From: Mycoplasmoidaceae bacterium
GTDB taxonomy: Bacteria > Bacillota_I > Bacilli_A > Mycoplasmatales > Mycoplasmoidaceae
Reading direction: 5' to 3'
Assembly (NCBI GenBank): GCA_024427125.1
Contig: JAKSVN010000004.1
Coordinates: 1-52,539 of the forward strand
Length of the DNA: 52,539 nt
Shown here one piece after another: positions 29,611-39,846 of the stretch (positions are counted from its first letter, which is position 1; every line of letters starts with the position of its first letter). The position numbers and the translations under genes were made by a program. The notes beneath the pieces are model-generated. The model saw nothing but the letters and a program-made list of their open reading frames with translations. It was not told where the DNA came from and did not search any database.

Positions 29611-30381
29611 ATGAAAAAAGTATTCAAAACTATTGGATATTGCTTATCTGTGCCCTTTGTGTTTATTGCTATATTTTTTAGTCTTTTATCAGCAAAAAGA
29701 AAAGCTAAAAAATATTTAAGAGAACCAAATAGTGTTTTTCTTCAAGATAGACAAAAAAAGGCATACAAACTATTTTCTAAATACTTGTATTTAAAAAGAG
29801 TTGAGGTAATTGCTGAAGATATTGAAAAATTACCTACTAAGCAAATGTTATATATTGCTAACCATAAAGACAATTTAGATCCTATGGTTATGTTTAAAGT
29901 TTTGTATGAAGCTAACAAGCTTGGACCAACATCTTTTATTTGTAAGAATGAATTATCTAAACATTGATACACAAGAAGTGTTATTCAATTAATTGATGGT
30001 ATCTTTATTCAAAGAGATGATGGAAGAAGTATATTAGCTTGCTATGAAAAACAAATGGAAAATGTTAAGAAAGGATTTTCTATTATTGTTTATCCAGAAG
30101 GAACTAGAGTTCCTGGAGATCAATTTAAGGAATTCAATCCAACAACATTGAAAGTTGCTTTTCAAAATTTTATTGCTATAGCACCGATGACTATTTATGG
30201 CGCTGATCATAAACGTAAAGCATTTAATAAAAAGAAAGTATATGTTTCTGCTCTAAAGCCAATTCAACCAAATAATTTTATTAACATAAAACAAGAACAA
30301 TTAATGGTTACACTTCAAAATAATGTTACAGATAAATATATTGAATTAAAAGCTAGAGATCAACAAGGAGTGACTAAATAA
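29611..30381 (+). CDS. plsC: 1-acyl-sn-glycerol-3-phosphate acyltransferase
   Basis: 256 residues. Adds the second acyl chain in phosphatidic acid synthesis at the membrane. One N-terminal helix (8-28); the catalytic H85-x4-D90 motif in NHKDNLDP; the EGTR motif (about 159-162) for phosphate binding. Good match in length. AAGGACAAC precedes the ATG. The stop overlaps the next start (TAATG). Confidence 0.93.
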
Positions 30382-30881
30382 TGATTTATTTAATTACAAT
30401 GCATGATCGTAAGAAAAGACTTGCTAATTTAGAAACTCAAGCACAACTTAAAACACGTTGTTGAAAATCTATATTGACTCTAACTGAGCATAAAACAATT
30501 ATTTATCCTGTCGAAACATTTTTAGTTTTTGATCGTAAGCCACTAACAAATAGAGTTAATATTGTATTTTCTTATTACAACAAAAAAGTGAAAGATATTA
30601 ACAATGTTGTTGTTAATAACAACTATAAAGATATTATTGCTACATTTGCTGGCAAGAATGAAGATTTATACATTATTGGGTCAACAAGAGAAATGGTTGA
30701 ACGTTTCGCCAAAAATGTGGACTTTATTATTGACTATACAACTGAAGAACTAGGTTTTACCACTCAAAGTATTTTTGATTCAATTAATTTTGCTGACTTT
30801 ACATTGTTAAAAAAAGAAGAACATGAATATTTTGATATTAGATACTTTATTAGAGAAGAAACTAATTTCATAGGATATTAG
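30381..30881 (+). CDS. Degenerate dihydrofolate reductase-like protein
   Basis: 166 residues, the size of DHFR. The order of segments follows DHFR: N-terminal MIYLITMHDRKKRLAN (for MISLIVAMDxxRVIG), LTEHKTIIYPVETFLVFDRKPLTNRVNIVFS (for HPIIMGRKTFESIGRPLPxRxNIVLS), and NEDLYIIGSTREMVERFAKNVDFI (for EEIFVIGGAEIYxxALPYADRL). The catalytic Asp/Trp region is lost, the GRKT stretch reads YPVET, and the Gly-Gly of the cofactor loop is GS. Enzyme activity is thus unlikely; a structural or regulatory role next to ScpA is inferred from position. It overlaps plsC by one base; scpA starts 3 bp later. Confidence 0.65.
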
Positions 30882-30884
30882 AAT

Positions 30885-31652
30885 ATGAATGAGTTAAACT
30901 TAAGATTAACAGATTTTGATGGTCCATTAGATTTGCTTCTAACTTTAGTTAGAGAGAATAAGATGGATATTGAGAATATTAACATTTTAACTATCGCGGA
31001 TCAATATCTTAAATTTGTTTATTCACAAAAAGATCTTGAAATTAATGAAGCAAGTGAATATCTTTTAATTGCTAGTACACTTGTTTGAATTAAATCTAAA
31101 ACCATTTTAAGTTTTACAGTCAAACTTTCTGAAGAAGAACAAAGTCAAATTGATGCAGAGAGACAAAAACTAATTAATCAAATTATTTTATACAAGAAAT
31201 ATAGAGACTTAGTTCCTAAGTTAAATAATTATTATGATCAACGTGGTAAGATGTTTGCTAAAAAACAAGATGATGTAGAAAAGGTGCTTAACACAAAAAT
31301 CAATAAGGAAGTTTTTGTCATACCAAATCAAATTAGTTTTAATGCTTTGCAAAAAGCAATGCAGGCTGCTTATGATAAATGAAAATTAAATTTATTTAAT
31401 AATCGGAAAATTATTGTGCAAGAAGTTTCGGCTGAACAAGTTGAAAAAGAAATTCAAGAGATTTTTGAAAAATACCCAGATGTAACAAAATATTCCTTAA
31501 CAGATTTCTTTCAATTAATTGATGAAAAATATTTGTCTGATCAATATTTAGTTACATGCTTTGTTTGCTTATTAGACTTAGCAAAGAATGGACAAATACA
31601 AATTCATCAAAAAGATTTTGAACAAGAAATATATTTTGATGTGATAAGGTAG
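30885..31652 (+). CDS. scpA: Segregation and condensation protein A (kleisin)
   Basis: 255 residues. Kleisin that bridges SMC heads and binds ScpB for chromosome compaction. The N-terminal FDGPLDLLLTLVRENKMDIENI motif is diagnostic, followed by a long helical linker and a C-terminal winged-helix part (VTKYSLTDFFQLI, LVTCFVCLLDLAKNGQIQIHQ). Together with the preceding DHFR-like and following scpB genes it forms a compact operon. Confidence 0.95.
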
Positions 31653-31659
31653 GTAAAAT

Positions 31660-32217
31660 ATGAATTACAAATCAATAATTGAATCAATACTATATACAGT
31701 AGGATCAGAAGGTGTAGAACTTTCTTCTTTGAAGAAAGTTCTAGGTATTAATTCTAATGAAATTAAAAATATCCTAAAAGAACTAGCAAAAGATATGGCT
31801 GATAATGAAAATTGTGGACTTTGTATAAAAGTATTTGGAGATAAATATTATTTATTAACCAAAGAGAAGAATCATGAGTTTTTAGCAAAGCTAGTAGACA
31901 TTAAAACTAGAAACCCATTAACTCCAGCTTTGCTTGAAACATTAGCAATTATTGCCTACAACCAACCTTGCACAAGAACAAAGATTGAAGAAATTAGAAA
32001 TATTGACCCAACATTTGCTGTAGATAGATTAATTGAATTAGGGTTAATTCAAAATACAGGCCGAGCAGATACACCAGGCAATCCATTCCTATATGAAGTT
32101 ACTCAAAAGTTCTTTGAGTTGTTTGGAATTAAATCATTAAAAGAATTACCACCAATTGAAGAAGTTGACTTTAATGTTACAGATGATGATCTAAACTTCT
32201 TTGACAGTTCAAGATAA
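31660..32217 (+). CDS. scpB: Segregation and condensation protein B
   Basis: 185 residues. Partner of ScpA with two winged-helix domains. Typical segments: SIIESILYTVGSEGVELSSLKKVL and LTPALLETLAIIAYNQPCTRTKIEEIRN. An AAGGTAGG site sits at the end of scpA, 7 bp upstream. Ends at the shared terminator. Confidence 0.95.
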   Translation: MNYKSIIESILYTVGSEGVELSSLKKVLGINSNEIKNILKELAKDMADNENCGLCIKVFGDKYYLLTKEKNHEFLAKLVDIKTRNPLTPALLETLAIIAYNQPCTRTKIEEIRNIDPTFAVDRLIELGLIQNTGRADTPGNPFLYEVTQKFFELFGIKSLKELPPIEEVDFNVTDDDLNFFDSSR

Positions 32218-32241
32218 AAAAAGAGGTTAACCTCTTTTTTT
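32216..32241. terminator. Bidirectional terminator (scpB / PQ-loop-like gene)
   Basis: Perfect stem AAAAAAAGAGG / CCTCTTTTTTT, loop TTAA. It overlaps the last codons of both convergent genes. Confidence 0.92.
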
Positions 32242-32829
32242 ACTTACTTTCTTAATCATTTGTTTAGCTACTTTTTTAGCAGCTTTTTGTATTGTTCTTT
32301 TTAATTGATGAGCAACACGATGAGTTCTAATAACACTTATGTACAATTCCAGTCTTTGTCTAGGAGTTAAATGTCTATAAGCTTTCTTTAATGCTTTTTT
32401 AATAGGTTTAGACATAGCTTTCTTTACAAGATAGAAACTATGTTGTAATGAACATCATTGCCTTTCTGTTAAACCAATACGTTTAGCTATACGAATATTA
32501 TGAATTTTAATGCTATATATAACAACAAGACAGATTAGGTTGACACCTTCAGACACAACAAGCCCTACAGCCTCTTCTATTGGTATATTTTCCCAAGTTA
32601 AGAAGATTGCATAGCAAATTCATCCTGCTGAGCATAAAAACCAAACTATTCACTTAAACCACTTATTTTCACGTGTATCTTTAGTTCTTATGACAAAGAT
32701 CATATCAGGTACAAGCAAGAAGATTTGACTAGCAACAGCAACCCACATTGACACCTGAATAGCGATATGAGCCCAGTTTGGAGCTGAATTATTACTTACT
32801 TTAGTAAGTAATCTTAAAAATTCACTCAT
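32227..32829 (-). CDS. PQ-loop/SemiSWEET-like membrane protein with basic tail
   Basis: 200 residues. Three helices in residues 20-118, with LLVPDMIFVIRTKDT after the first, corresponding to the PQ-loop motif (PQ is PD here), and EAVGLVVSEGVNLICLVVIYSI as the third. SemiSWEET proteins move sugars as dimers. The last 75 residues are soluble and very basic (KKALKKAYRHL, QKAAKKVAKQMIKK), which SemiSWEETs lack. AGGAGG gives a strong start. Several TGA-Trp codons. The assignment rests on topology and one motif. Confidence 0.6.
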
Positions 32830-32896
32830 AATTTCCTCCTATAGGTAATCTAATAATATAATAATATATATAAAAAAATAAAGGTGGACAAAGAAA

Positions 32897-33220
32897 ATGA
32901 AAAATAATTTAACCTACACTTTAGACCAAATTAAGAAATTCAACGATAAGGAATGACAAGAATTCCGTAAAATGCGTTGAGGTCAAAAACAAGAAACGTA
33001 CAATGACAAGGACAACATCCCTGATTGATTTTGACCAGCTCAAAAAGAAAAAGACAATGAAATCAGAAGAAAAGCTTGAGCTAAGAAGTGCAACGCTTAT
33101 GCACAATCTACAACTCCAGCTGAATGATTCATGCCTAGTAAGAAAGACTATATTGAATTCCTAGAAAAAGTAGAAATTCGTAAAGCTAAAATACTAGAAA
33201 AGAAAGCTGCTAAGAAATAG
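32897..33220 (+). CDS. Small tryptophan-rich basic protein
   Basis: 107 residues, visible only with TGA as Trp: six TGA codons and no TGG. Charged and helical with aromatic clusters (EWQEFRKMRWG, DWFWPAQKEK, AEWFMPSKKDYIEFLEK) and a Lys-rich end. No signal peptide or helix for membranes, so cytoplasmic. AAGGTGG lies upstream, TATAAT before that, and a terminator follows at 33241, which supports a real gene. No family recognised; tRNA or ribosome contact is possible but unproven. Confidence 0.75.
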
Positions 33221-33240
33221 TTACTTGTTAACTTTTAACT

Positions 33241-33280
33241 AATACATTTTAGATTGAAAAAATCTAAAGTGTATTTTTTA
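33241..33280 (+). terminator. Terminator after the Trp-rich protein gene
   Basis: 15-bp stem AATACATTTTAGATT / AATCTAAAGTGTATT with one G-T pair, loop GAAAA, then T tract. Confidence 0.85.
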
Positions 33281-33297
33281 TTTGTTTTGATAAAAGT

Positions 33298-33322
33298 AAA
33301 AACTAGGCATAGCCTAGTTTTT
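33298..33322 (-). terminator. Terminator of the two-lipoprotein operon
   Basis: Perfect stem AAAAACTAGGC / GCCTAGTTTTT with loop ATA, T tracts on both strands. Confidence 0.88.
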
Positions 33323-33327
33323 ATCTA

Positions 33328-34710
33328 TTAATGAATTCATTCCACATTTATTGTATTATAGTGTAGATTCACTGTAACTGTATGTTGAGGACCTGTTATT
33401 GGATTTTGTGGGTCATTAGCATCAATAGTGTAATTAATTCTAATACGGAAGGTAGACTGATTAATTAGGAAGGATAGGATTTCAGAATCATTAGTTTGAT
33501 TATTAGTAGAATCAACATTCTTTCAGACAAGTGGTAATTTTTGAACACCTTCATTTAATTTAACACCATTCATGTTATCAATTTCCTCATAATTTCCAAG
33601 GAACTCTGGATCAAAGATTAATTGTCTATTACCGCCTACTTCAGTGAAAAGAATCTCATTAGGATCAGGTGGAACATCATGTGTTTGTTTTGGTCAAAGA
33701 AGGTATGCCTCTTGTAATTTTATATGTTCATCAGATGGTGGCAAAAGGACAAGACCCTCTAAAACGACCTTTGCATTCTCAGTTATTTCTCCCTCATATG
33801 TAGCATGCAATTGTTCTTTTAATTTAACATTAAATATATTGTCAACCAAGCTTAAATAGTATGAAGAGAATCCCATAAACAAGGCTGTTTCAGTTATTAA
33901 TGCTTCAATTTTTGCCATAGCATTTGTATTTGGTTGTGGTAATAAAGCATTCAAAACTTCTTCAAGTTTTGCTTCAGTGTCAATGATTTCAGTGTAATAT
34001 GATGATTTATATACAATAGCTTCATCATCTTCATCAATTTTAGTTGTAATAGTTTCAACTGAAGAGCAATCTAAATTGATAGATCAAGGTTTAGTGTTAC
34101 GTGCATATGGTCAAAGTGATTCATAAAGAACATTAGGATCTGATAAACCAATTCCTCAGCCTAATTGACCTGGAATTTCATAAGTATAGAAAATAACATT
34201 ATGATAATCAACATTTAAGTTGATTGTTCTTTTGAATCATTGTGGAGAATCAAGAGTATGATGTGAATATTCTAGTGTTAGTTTTGACTTAAATGAAATA
34301 GTTTTGTAAGTAGTGTCTTCAAACCCTCATTCTCAAGCTTTTGTAGATCCAAATTTTGGTTTAGTAACACCAAATTTAATTGAGTCTAATAATCCATATT
34401 TTGGCATTAAAGCATCTTTAAAAGCTTCAACATATCCGGCCTGACAGAACCCGTTTAGCATGTCATTTTTAAAAATTTCTGGATTTTTCTTAACTTCACT
34501 AATATATTCATCACCTAAACCATTAGGATCTCAAGAACCACCAGCACTATGTGGTGTTATACCATGTTCTGTAGGGTCATAGCCATCTTTTAGTTCAATT
34601 TGTTTAATTGGTTCAACATAATTATCATTGCAAGAAACAAGTGTTATTGGAGTTAAAATGACACTAGATGCAACAGGAGCAAGCAAAATTTTATTCATTA
34701 TATTTTTCAT
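33328..34710 (-). CDS. Large surface lipoprotein
   Basis: 460 residues. Signal peptide with lipobox LVSC (Cys27) and a mature part rich in beta-type alternation, Asn, Thr and aromatic residues. No named domain. Second gene of a two-lipoprotein operon: its ATG is one base after the stop of the upstream gene (34712-34714), and the GGGGG stretch in that gene's end serves as ribosome binding site, so translation is probably coupled. Eight or more TGA-Trp codons. Likely a surface protein; function unknown. Confidence 0.82.
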
Positions 34711-34711
34711 A

Positions 34712-35653
34712 CTATTGTCCCCCTTGTATTGTTATGTTTTGTAAAAAGTAAGATGTGGTAAACATATTGCAAATAGTATCTTTTAAAGATAAGAATGTAG
34801 AGTAGGACCAAGATGGAGCATTAGAATCAGCTAATCTATTAAACATTCAACTATCAGCAACTCTTTGCACTAGACCAGTTTTATAAATAACTTCCCCAGT
34901 AATAACGGACTGAATAGATGTATTAATTCTTCAATATGAAGGATTATCTACACCTTCAATATTGCCTTGCATTCAATCCATATATGGTTCAACACTAGTG
35001 AATTGAGTTAAAAAGCCATAACTACTATACTTGATATTTCTTAATCTAATGTGGAATGGAACATTATAGAAAGAAATTTTTCCGGACACTCTACCATTTA
35101 GTTGACCAGATACTCATGGTTCATCTGGATACATATATTCATATATGGTTTGTATTATTGATTGGCTAACATTAGAACTAAAAGACAAAGTGAAAGACAA
35201 TGTTGGTATAACTCATAAATCACTACCAAGATTTAAATCTTGAGTTGATACAGATAAATGCGAAATAGTTTCAATAGATTTATTGTAAGTGTAATTAGCA
35301 TAGCCAATTAATATTTTGTCTGCATCAATTGGCTCAGGTTCTGGACGTGGATCCATGACTTGAGATCAGAAGTAGAATTGTTCAAAAGCGGCACCACCTA
35401 CAGATTTTGCTCAAAAGTAGTCTTGAATAAATGTTTCAGGTTTGCTTTGCAATTGTTCTGTATATTTATCAAGACATTGATGTATAGTTAGTGACTTTAC
35501 AGGCAATTTTTCAATAGATGGGAAGAAACTTTTTGTTACATCATAACCTTTTCCATCTCAGCCTTTGCTACAACTAGATAGTGATAATGGAATACAGGTT
35601 GTACCCAGTATTGCTAATCCAGTTAAAGGCGATAATTTAGTCTTTAATTTCAT
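34712..35653 (-). CDS. Surface lipoprotein
   Basis: 313 residues. Lipobox LSSC (Cys28) after a hydrophobic signal. The mature part has beta-type patterns and aromatic clusters (YFWAKSVGGAAFEQFYFW); no family recognised. A GGAGACG site precedes the ATG. A perfect hairpin lies between the promoter and this site. It is first in the operon with the gene at 33328. Confidence 0.82.
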
Positions 35654-35662
35654 AACGTCTCC

Positions 35663-35699
35663 ATTTTTATGTTTTCTTTGAAAACATAAAAATATTATA
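35663..35699 (-). promoter_or_regulatory. Promoter with hairpin spanning the transcription start
   Basis: Minus-strand TATAAT at 35694-35699, then a perfect 14-bp inverted repeat ATTTTTATGTTTTC / GAAAACATAAAAAT (35663-35676 and 35680-35693, loop TTT). The predicted start falls inside the repeat; the ribosome binding site follows it. Could be an operator or a 5' mRNA hairpin. Confidence 0.6.
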
Positions 35700-35709
35700 T
35701 ATATTAATA

Positions 35710-35735
35710 AAAAAATTACCAAAGGTAATTTTTTA
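35710..35735 (-). terminator. Terminator of the DegV-family gene
   Basis: Perfect stem AAAAAATTACC / GGTAATTTTTT with loop AAA; overlaps the stop codon. Confidence 0.88.
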
Positions 35736-36602
35736 TTTAAGTGTTACATAGATGGCAACATGTTTTAATCCAGTATGACTAACTACAACTGTTGGGAAGT
35801 TAACTAAATCATAAGGAATTTGACCATAATGTTTGTTATATTCAGACAAATATTTGGTTTTAGTATCTTCATCACCATAAGGGACAAAAACAATTGCTCT
35901 TTGGATTTTTTGATTATTATATTTTTCAGATATATGTTTATCTAAAACATTAAATAAACCTTCATAGTCTTTAGCTGTAGTAAAGTTTGTTAAACCATTT
36001 TGATCAAAAAGAATAATAGGTTTAATTTTGAATAGCTTTGCTATTACGGCTTTAATTCCGCTTACTCTACCACCTTTTTTTAATTGTTCTAAATCTTCAA
36101 CCATTAAAAAACCAACACGGTGAGGTAAGACTTGTTCATTAATAAATCTTTGAACATTAGCTTCATTTGCTTCATTATTTTTTAAGAAGTTTTTAACTTC
36201 TTCAATAGTTCATGCAAAACTATATCCGATATCACATGTCATGACAATATTTAAATTTGGGAAATCATCTTTAACTATTTTTCATGAATTTACATTGCTA
36301 GATAAGTTTTTATGAATTGGGAAAACAAAAACTTGATCATATTTTGAACACATTTCTTGTGCAATTTTAAACATATCAGGCATTGCTGCTTGAGATGTTT
36401 TGATTGATGTTTCCTTGCTTTTTAGAGCATTCTCTAAATCTTTTTCATGGAATTCTATTCCATCTTTATACGTTTTAATTTCAGAACCTTTTTGAACTGT
36501 TACGCCTAAAGGCAAAACTTTTACATCATCAAATTGTCCATCTTTTAAATTAGATGATGAATCAACTATAAAGCCAATTTTTTTATTATTTAAGCCTATC
36601 AT
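35733..36602 (-). CDS. DegV/FakB-family fatty-acid-binding protein
   Basis: 289 residues. Family members hold a fatty acid and, as FakB, present it to the kinase FakA for phosphorylation and use in lipid synthesis. Markers: IGFIVDSSSNL at the N-terminus, the KTSQAAMPDMF segment, VFPIHKNLSSNVNS for the usual LSGTYQSA, and KKGGRVSG. Divergent from the tRNA-binding-domain gene across 23 bp. A neighbouring pair like this also occurs in M. genitalium as far as I recall. Confidence 0.92.
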
Positions 36603-36625
36603 AATTAAGTTATAATTTTTTTATT

Positions 36626-37231
36626 ATGCTAAACATATTTTACCAAAATAAAACTCTAAATGATACATTAATAATTAATGTATCATCTAACCAAACTACT
36701 GACGTTAAAACAAATGAAGATGTAACAATTGGTTATTGTAATAATGAAGTAGTTTTTATAAATATTAAAAATGTATCTCAAAAATTAGGTAGTAATTGAT
36801 TAAAAGAAGGATTATTATTTCCAACAAAAGAATTGATAGATTTTATTATTCAATCAACTAAACAAAATCTATCAGCAAGATTTGATAACGGTTTTAAAAT
36901 AGGTTTAATTGAAAAATGTGAAGATATAGCTGGAACACATTTGCATAAATGTGTTGTTAGTATTGGTGATAAAACTCTTAACATAGTTTGTGGGGCACCA
37001 AATGCTAGACAAGGACTAAGAGTTGTAGTTGCAACAAACGGAACTATGCTTCCATCAGGTAAACAGATTATTGCAGGACAATTATTAGGCAATAAATCTG
37101 AAGGAATGCTTTGTAGTTATAGAGAACTATCAATTAATAAGGAAAGCAAAGGAATTATTGAATTAGATGATTCATACCAAATAGGTGACTATTTTAAAGA
37201 AGCATATGTTAATTTGGGAAAGAGTCATTAA
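36626..37231 (+). CDS. tRNA-binding (EMAP-type OB) domain protein, YtpR-like
   Basis: 201 residues. The C-terminal half is an OB-fold tRNA-binding domain as in PheT and EMAP II (IGLIEKCEDIAGTHLHKCVVSIG, NIVCGAPNARQGLRVVVA, EGMLCSYREL). The N-terminal 95 residues are the extra domain of YtpR-like proteins. TATAAT at 36611-36616 is 9 nt before the ATG and no ribosome binding site is seen: a leaderless candidate. The stop lies inside a terminator. Confidence 0.88.
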
Positions 37232-37244
37232 TGACTCTTTTTAT
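37219..37244 (+). terminator. Terminator of the YtpR-like gene
   Basis: Perfect stem AAAGAGTCAT / ATGACTCTTT with loop TA, covering the stop codon, followed by T. Confidence 0.88.
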
Positions 37245-37274
37245 TTATATAATGATTATAAGATTGGTGGAAAA

Positions 37275-39800
37275 ATGAAAATTAACAAAAAATCAATGCT
37301 AGTATTTAGCACTCTTGGATTATTGATTGCACCATTACCGTTAGCTGTGTCGTGTAGTAGTATAGAAGAAGGAAACATTTCTGTATCATCCTTTGAAGCT
37401 ACTTGTGAACAAATGAAAGCCGTTTATTCGTTTAACTTTAAAGGACAACTACCGGATGAAGGCGTTATTAATGTTAATATTTTTGAAGTTGACTCTCAAA
37501 TTAAACCTGAAGACATTAATTTGATAACCGAAAAAGTAGAAGTAATAGGATCAAAAAGAGATTTTATTGTTGAAATAGAGGTTATTAAAAATCTTTATAA
37601 AACACATAACAAAAAATTTGACATTGTTTTTACTTGAAAAGAAAAAGGCAAATCAAAGATATGTGATTTTGCACAAGCATTTAACTTAGCTTACGAAGTT
37701 TCTGATGGACAAAGTATTACTTTGAATTCCCCCAGCACTCAGCCTGTTGAAGAATCAAAAGCATCTTTTTCATTTTCTTTAAATGGTCCTGCATTCATAG
37801 AGAATAGCTTTTATGCACACATAATTCAAGAGGGTGACATACTTGCTTTTGATGGAAGCGATGACCCTGATAGTGAATATTTTATTAATCAAACAAGTGG
37901 GCAATTTGCACTACCAATCAAGATTACTAAAAGTGGTGTTGTTGATTCAGTAAATTTTGGTATTGAATTTAGATGAGTTGATTCAACAGACGGGAAAGTT
38001 TATGCACAAAATTTTAGTAATTTCGTTATTTTACCTACTTTACTAAAGAATATAAATGTATATCTTGATGATATACAAGCAACTTATGATGTAGGTGTAG
38101 AGAACACTATAACATTGAAATTTCATTGACAAAACGAGACATTGCCAGATGATAAAAATTTATCTATTTTTATAGATGGAACGAACGATGTTCAGTTTGA
38201 AGATGCCACTCGCACAAAAACAATAGAAATAAATGACCAAACTGATCAAAATATTACGTTAGGCTTTAATTCTTTTGAGCAAGCAAAAGGATCACAATTT
38301 AATTTGAAATTTTCTTATTTATTAAGTGGTTATGCTTGAATAGAGGGAACTTTATTAACACTCGAACCATGCAAAGCTTTCGTTGATATAGACGCTAAAC
38401 AAAAGAAAATTCAATGTGATGATAACGAAAAAGGAATTTTGACTTTCAATTGGTTGAGTGGTAAAGTGTTACCAGATCACAACCTAATCCATTTAACTAT
38501 TGTTCAAGAGGAAGGCGATGAAGACATATCTTTCATAGCAGGTTATGAAATATCGAAAGAGGTTGATGTGTTGGTTGATAAAAAAGGCAAAGTTGAACAA
38601 CCAGTGATTTTTACTAATTTTGAAAATTGACTTTCTAATACAGATTTTGATGTAATTTGTACATATTCTATTTCAGGTCGTAAAGTTGAACAATTTATTT
38701 CTGGCATCACATTAAAACCAACAAATACGCAATCACACTCTTTTATATCCACTGGTGAATTTGATGAGATAAATCATCAAGCAAATGGCAAATTAACTTG
38801 AACATCAGCGAAAAAGTTAGTTGACAATAAGATAAAGATTACAATAACCGATTACAAAGAATACATCTCTTTTGAAGATGGCACCTGACAAAAGGAATTT
38901 ACTCTTGTTGAAAAAGATGGCAAATTAGAAGCAGATGTCGTATTTAAAAATGTATATAATTACGAATCAAATATAAATTTTAATCTAAGGTTTGATTTTG
39001 AAACTCCAACAAGTGATGGCAAAAAACACCAAGGCAGTTGAAACGAACCGCATTCGATCAAACCTATGAAGCAACATTTTGTTGTTGATCCTAGAATATA
39101 TTACGATAAAAATGCATCTTATAACTATGGTGAGGTCTTCTTTGAATATACTGATTCAACTTTTCCAACAGACAACAAAGTTACTTTAAGAATACCAGAA
39201 AATTGTGGTTACTCATTTTCTCCTTCTAGTATAGTGACGACAATAGATGTCGCGCTCGATTCCACAAAAGCATCACAAGTGTATTCGGCAAAAATTTATG
39301 TAGCTACTGGACACGATCTCGAAGAAAAAAATATAGATGTTGAATTCAATGCTCAATTTAGTGGTACAAACCACCAAAGAACATTTAAAACATCAATTAT
39401 TGATTTAGATGAAAAAGGTTTGTTGTTTGATCTTCCAGAAGGTGGGTGAGAAGACTATGCTGATGGATATCCGACAATCTTCAATATAACAATAGCTACT
39501 TGAATGACACATATTGAAATAGAAGAAAATCCAAGTGTTACTTTTATCCCCGCAGAGTCAGTCGAGGAATCAAAACGAGTTTATATGCCATCTCTAAACT
39601 CTGGACAAACATTTATTCCGTCTTTTGCAACAAAATGGACCATTGAAATTGATGCCGGATGATATATAGTTAGCTCTATGTGATATATGCCAGCATATGC
39701 TACTCACACAATTATCATTAAATATAAAACTCATGGAAGGGTTTTTACCAAGGAGTACCCTTACACGATAGAATATAGAGGATCATACTTAAATTCATAA
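37275..39800 (+). CDS. Very large surface lipoprotein with Ig-like tandem modules
   Basis: 841 residues, the second longest gene here. Signal peptide with Cys27 (LPLAVSC). The mature part appears to be about seven diverged beta-sandwich modules of 100-110 residues; recurring elements are a start like F-x-W-x-S/N-x-x-L-P-D (LPDEGVINVNIFE, LPDDKNLSIFID, LPDHNLIHLTIV, FPTDNKVTLRIP) and an end like V-x-F-x-N-F/I-x-F. This looks like Ig- or cadherin-type repeats formed by old duplications. TATAAT at about 37247 and GGTGG before the ATG. Many TGA-Trp codons. Probably surface-exposed and adhesive; no known family recognised. Confidence 0.8.
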
Positions 39801-39818
39801 TTAGCGCTCTACCCAACT

Positions 39819-39846
39819 AAAAAAGAGTAATTAATGACTCTTTTTT
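39819..39846. terminator. Bidirectional terminator (lipoprotein / mnmE)
   Basis: Perfect stem AAAAAAGAGT / ACTCTTTTTT with an 8-nt loop, between convergent genes. Confidence 0.9.

Noticed and set aside
33328..35653. The two adjacent lipoproteins as recent duplicates
   Set aside because: Beyond the signal peptide and general beta-rich, aromatic composition I see no alignable stretch, so paralogy cannot be supported by eye.
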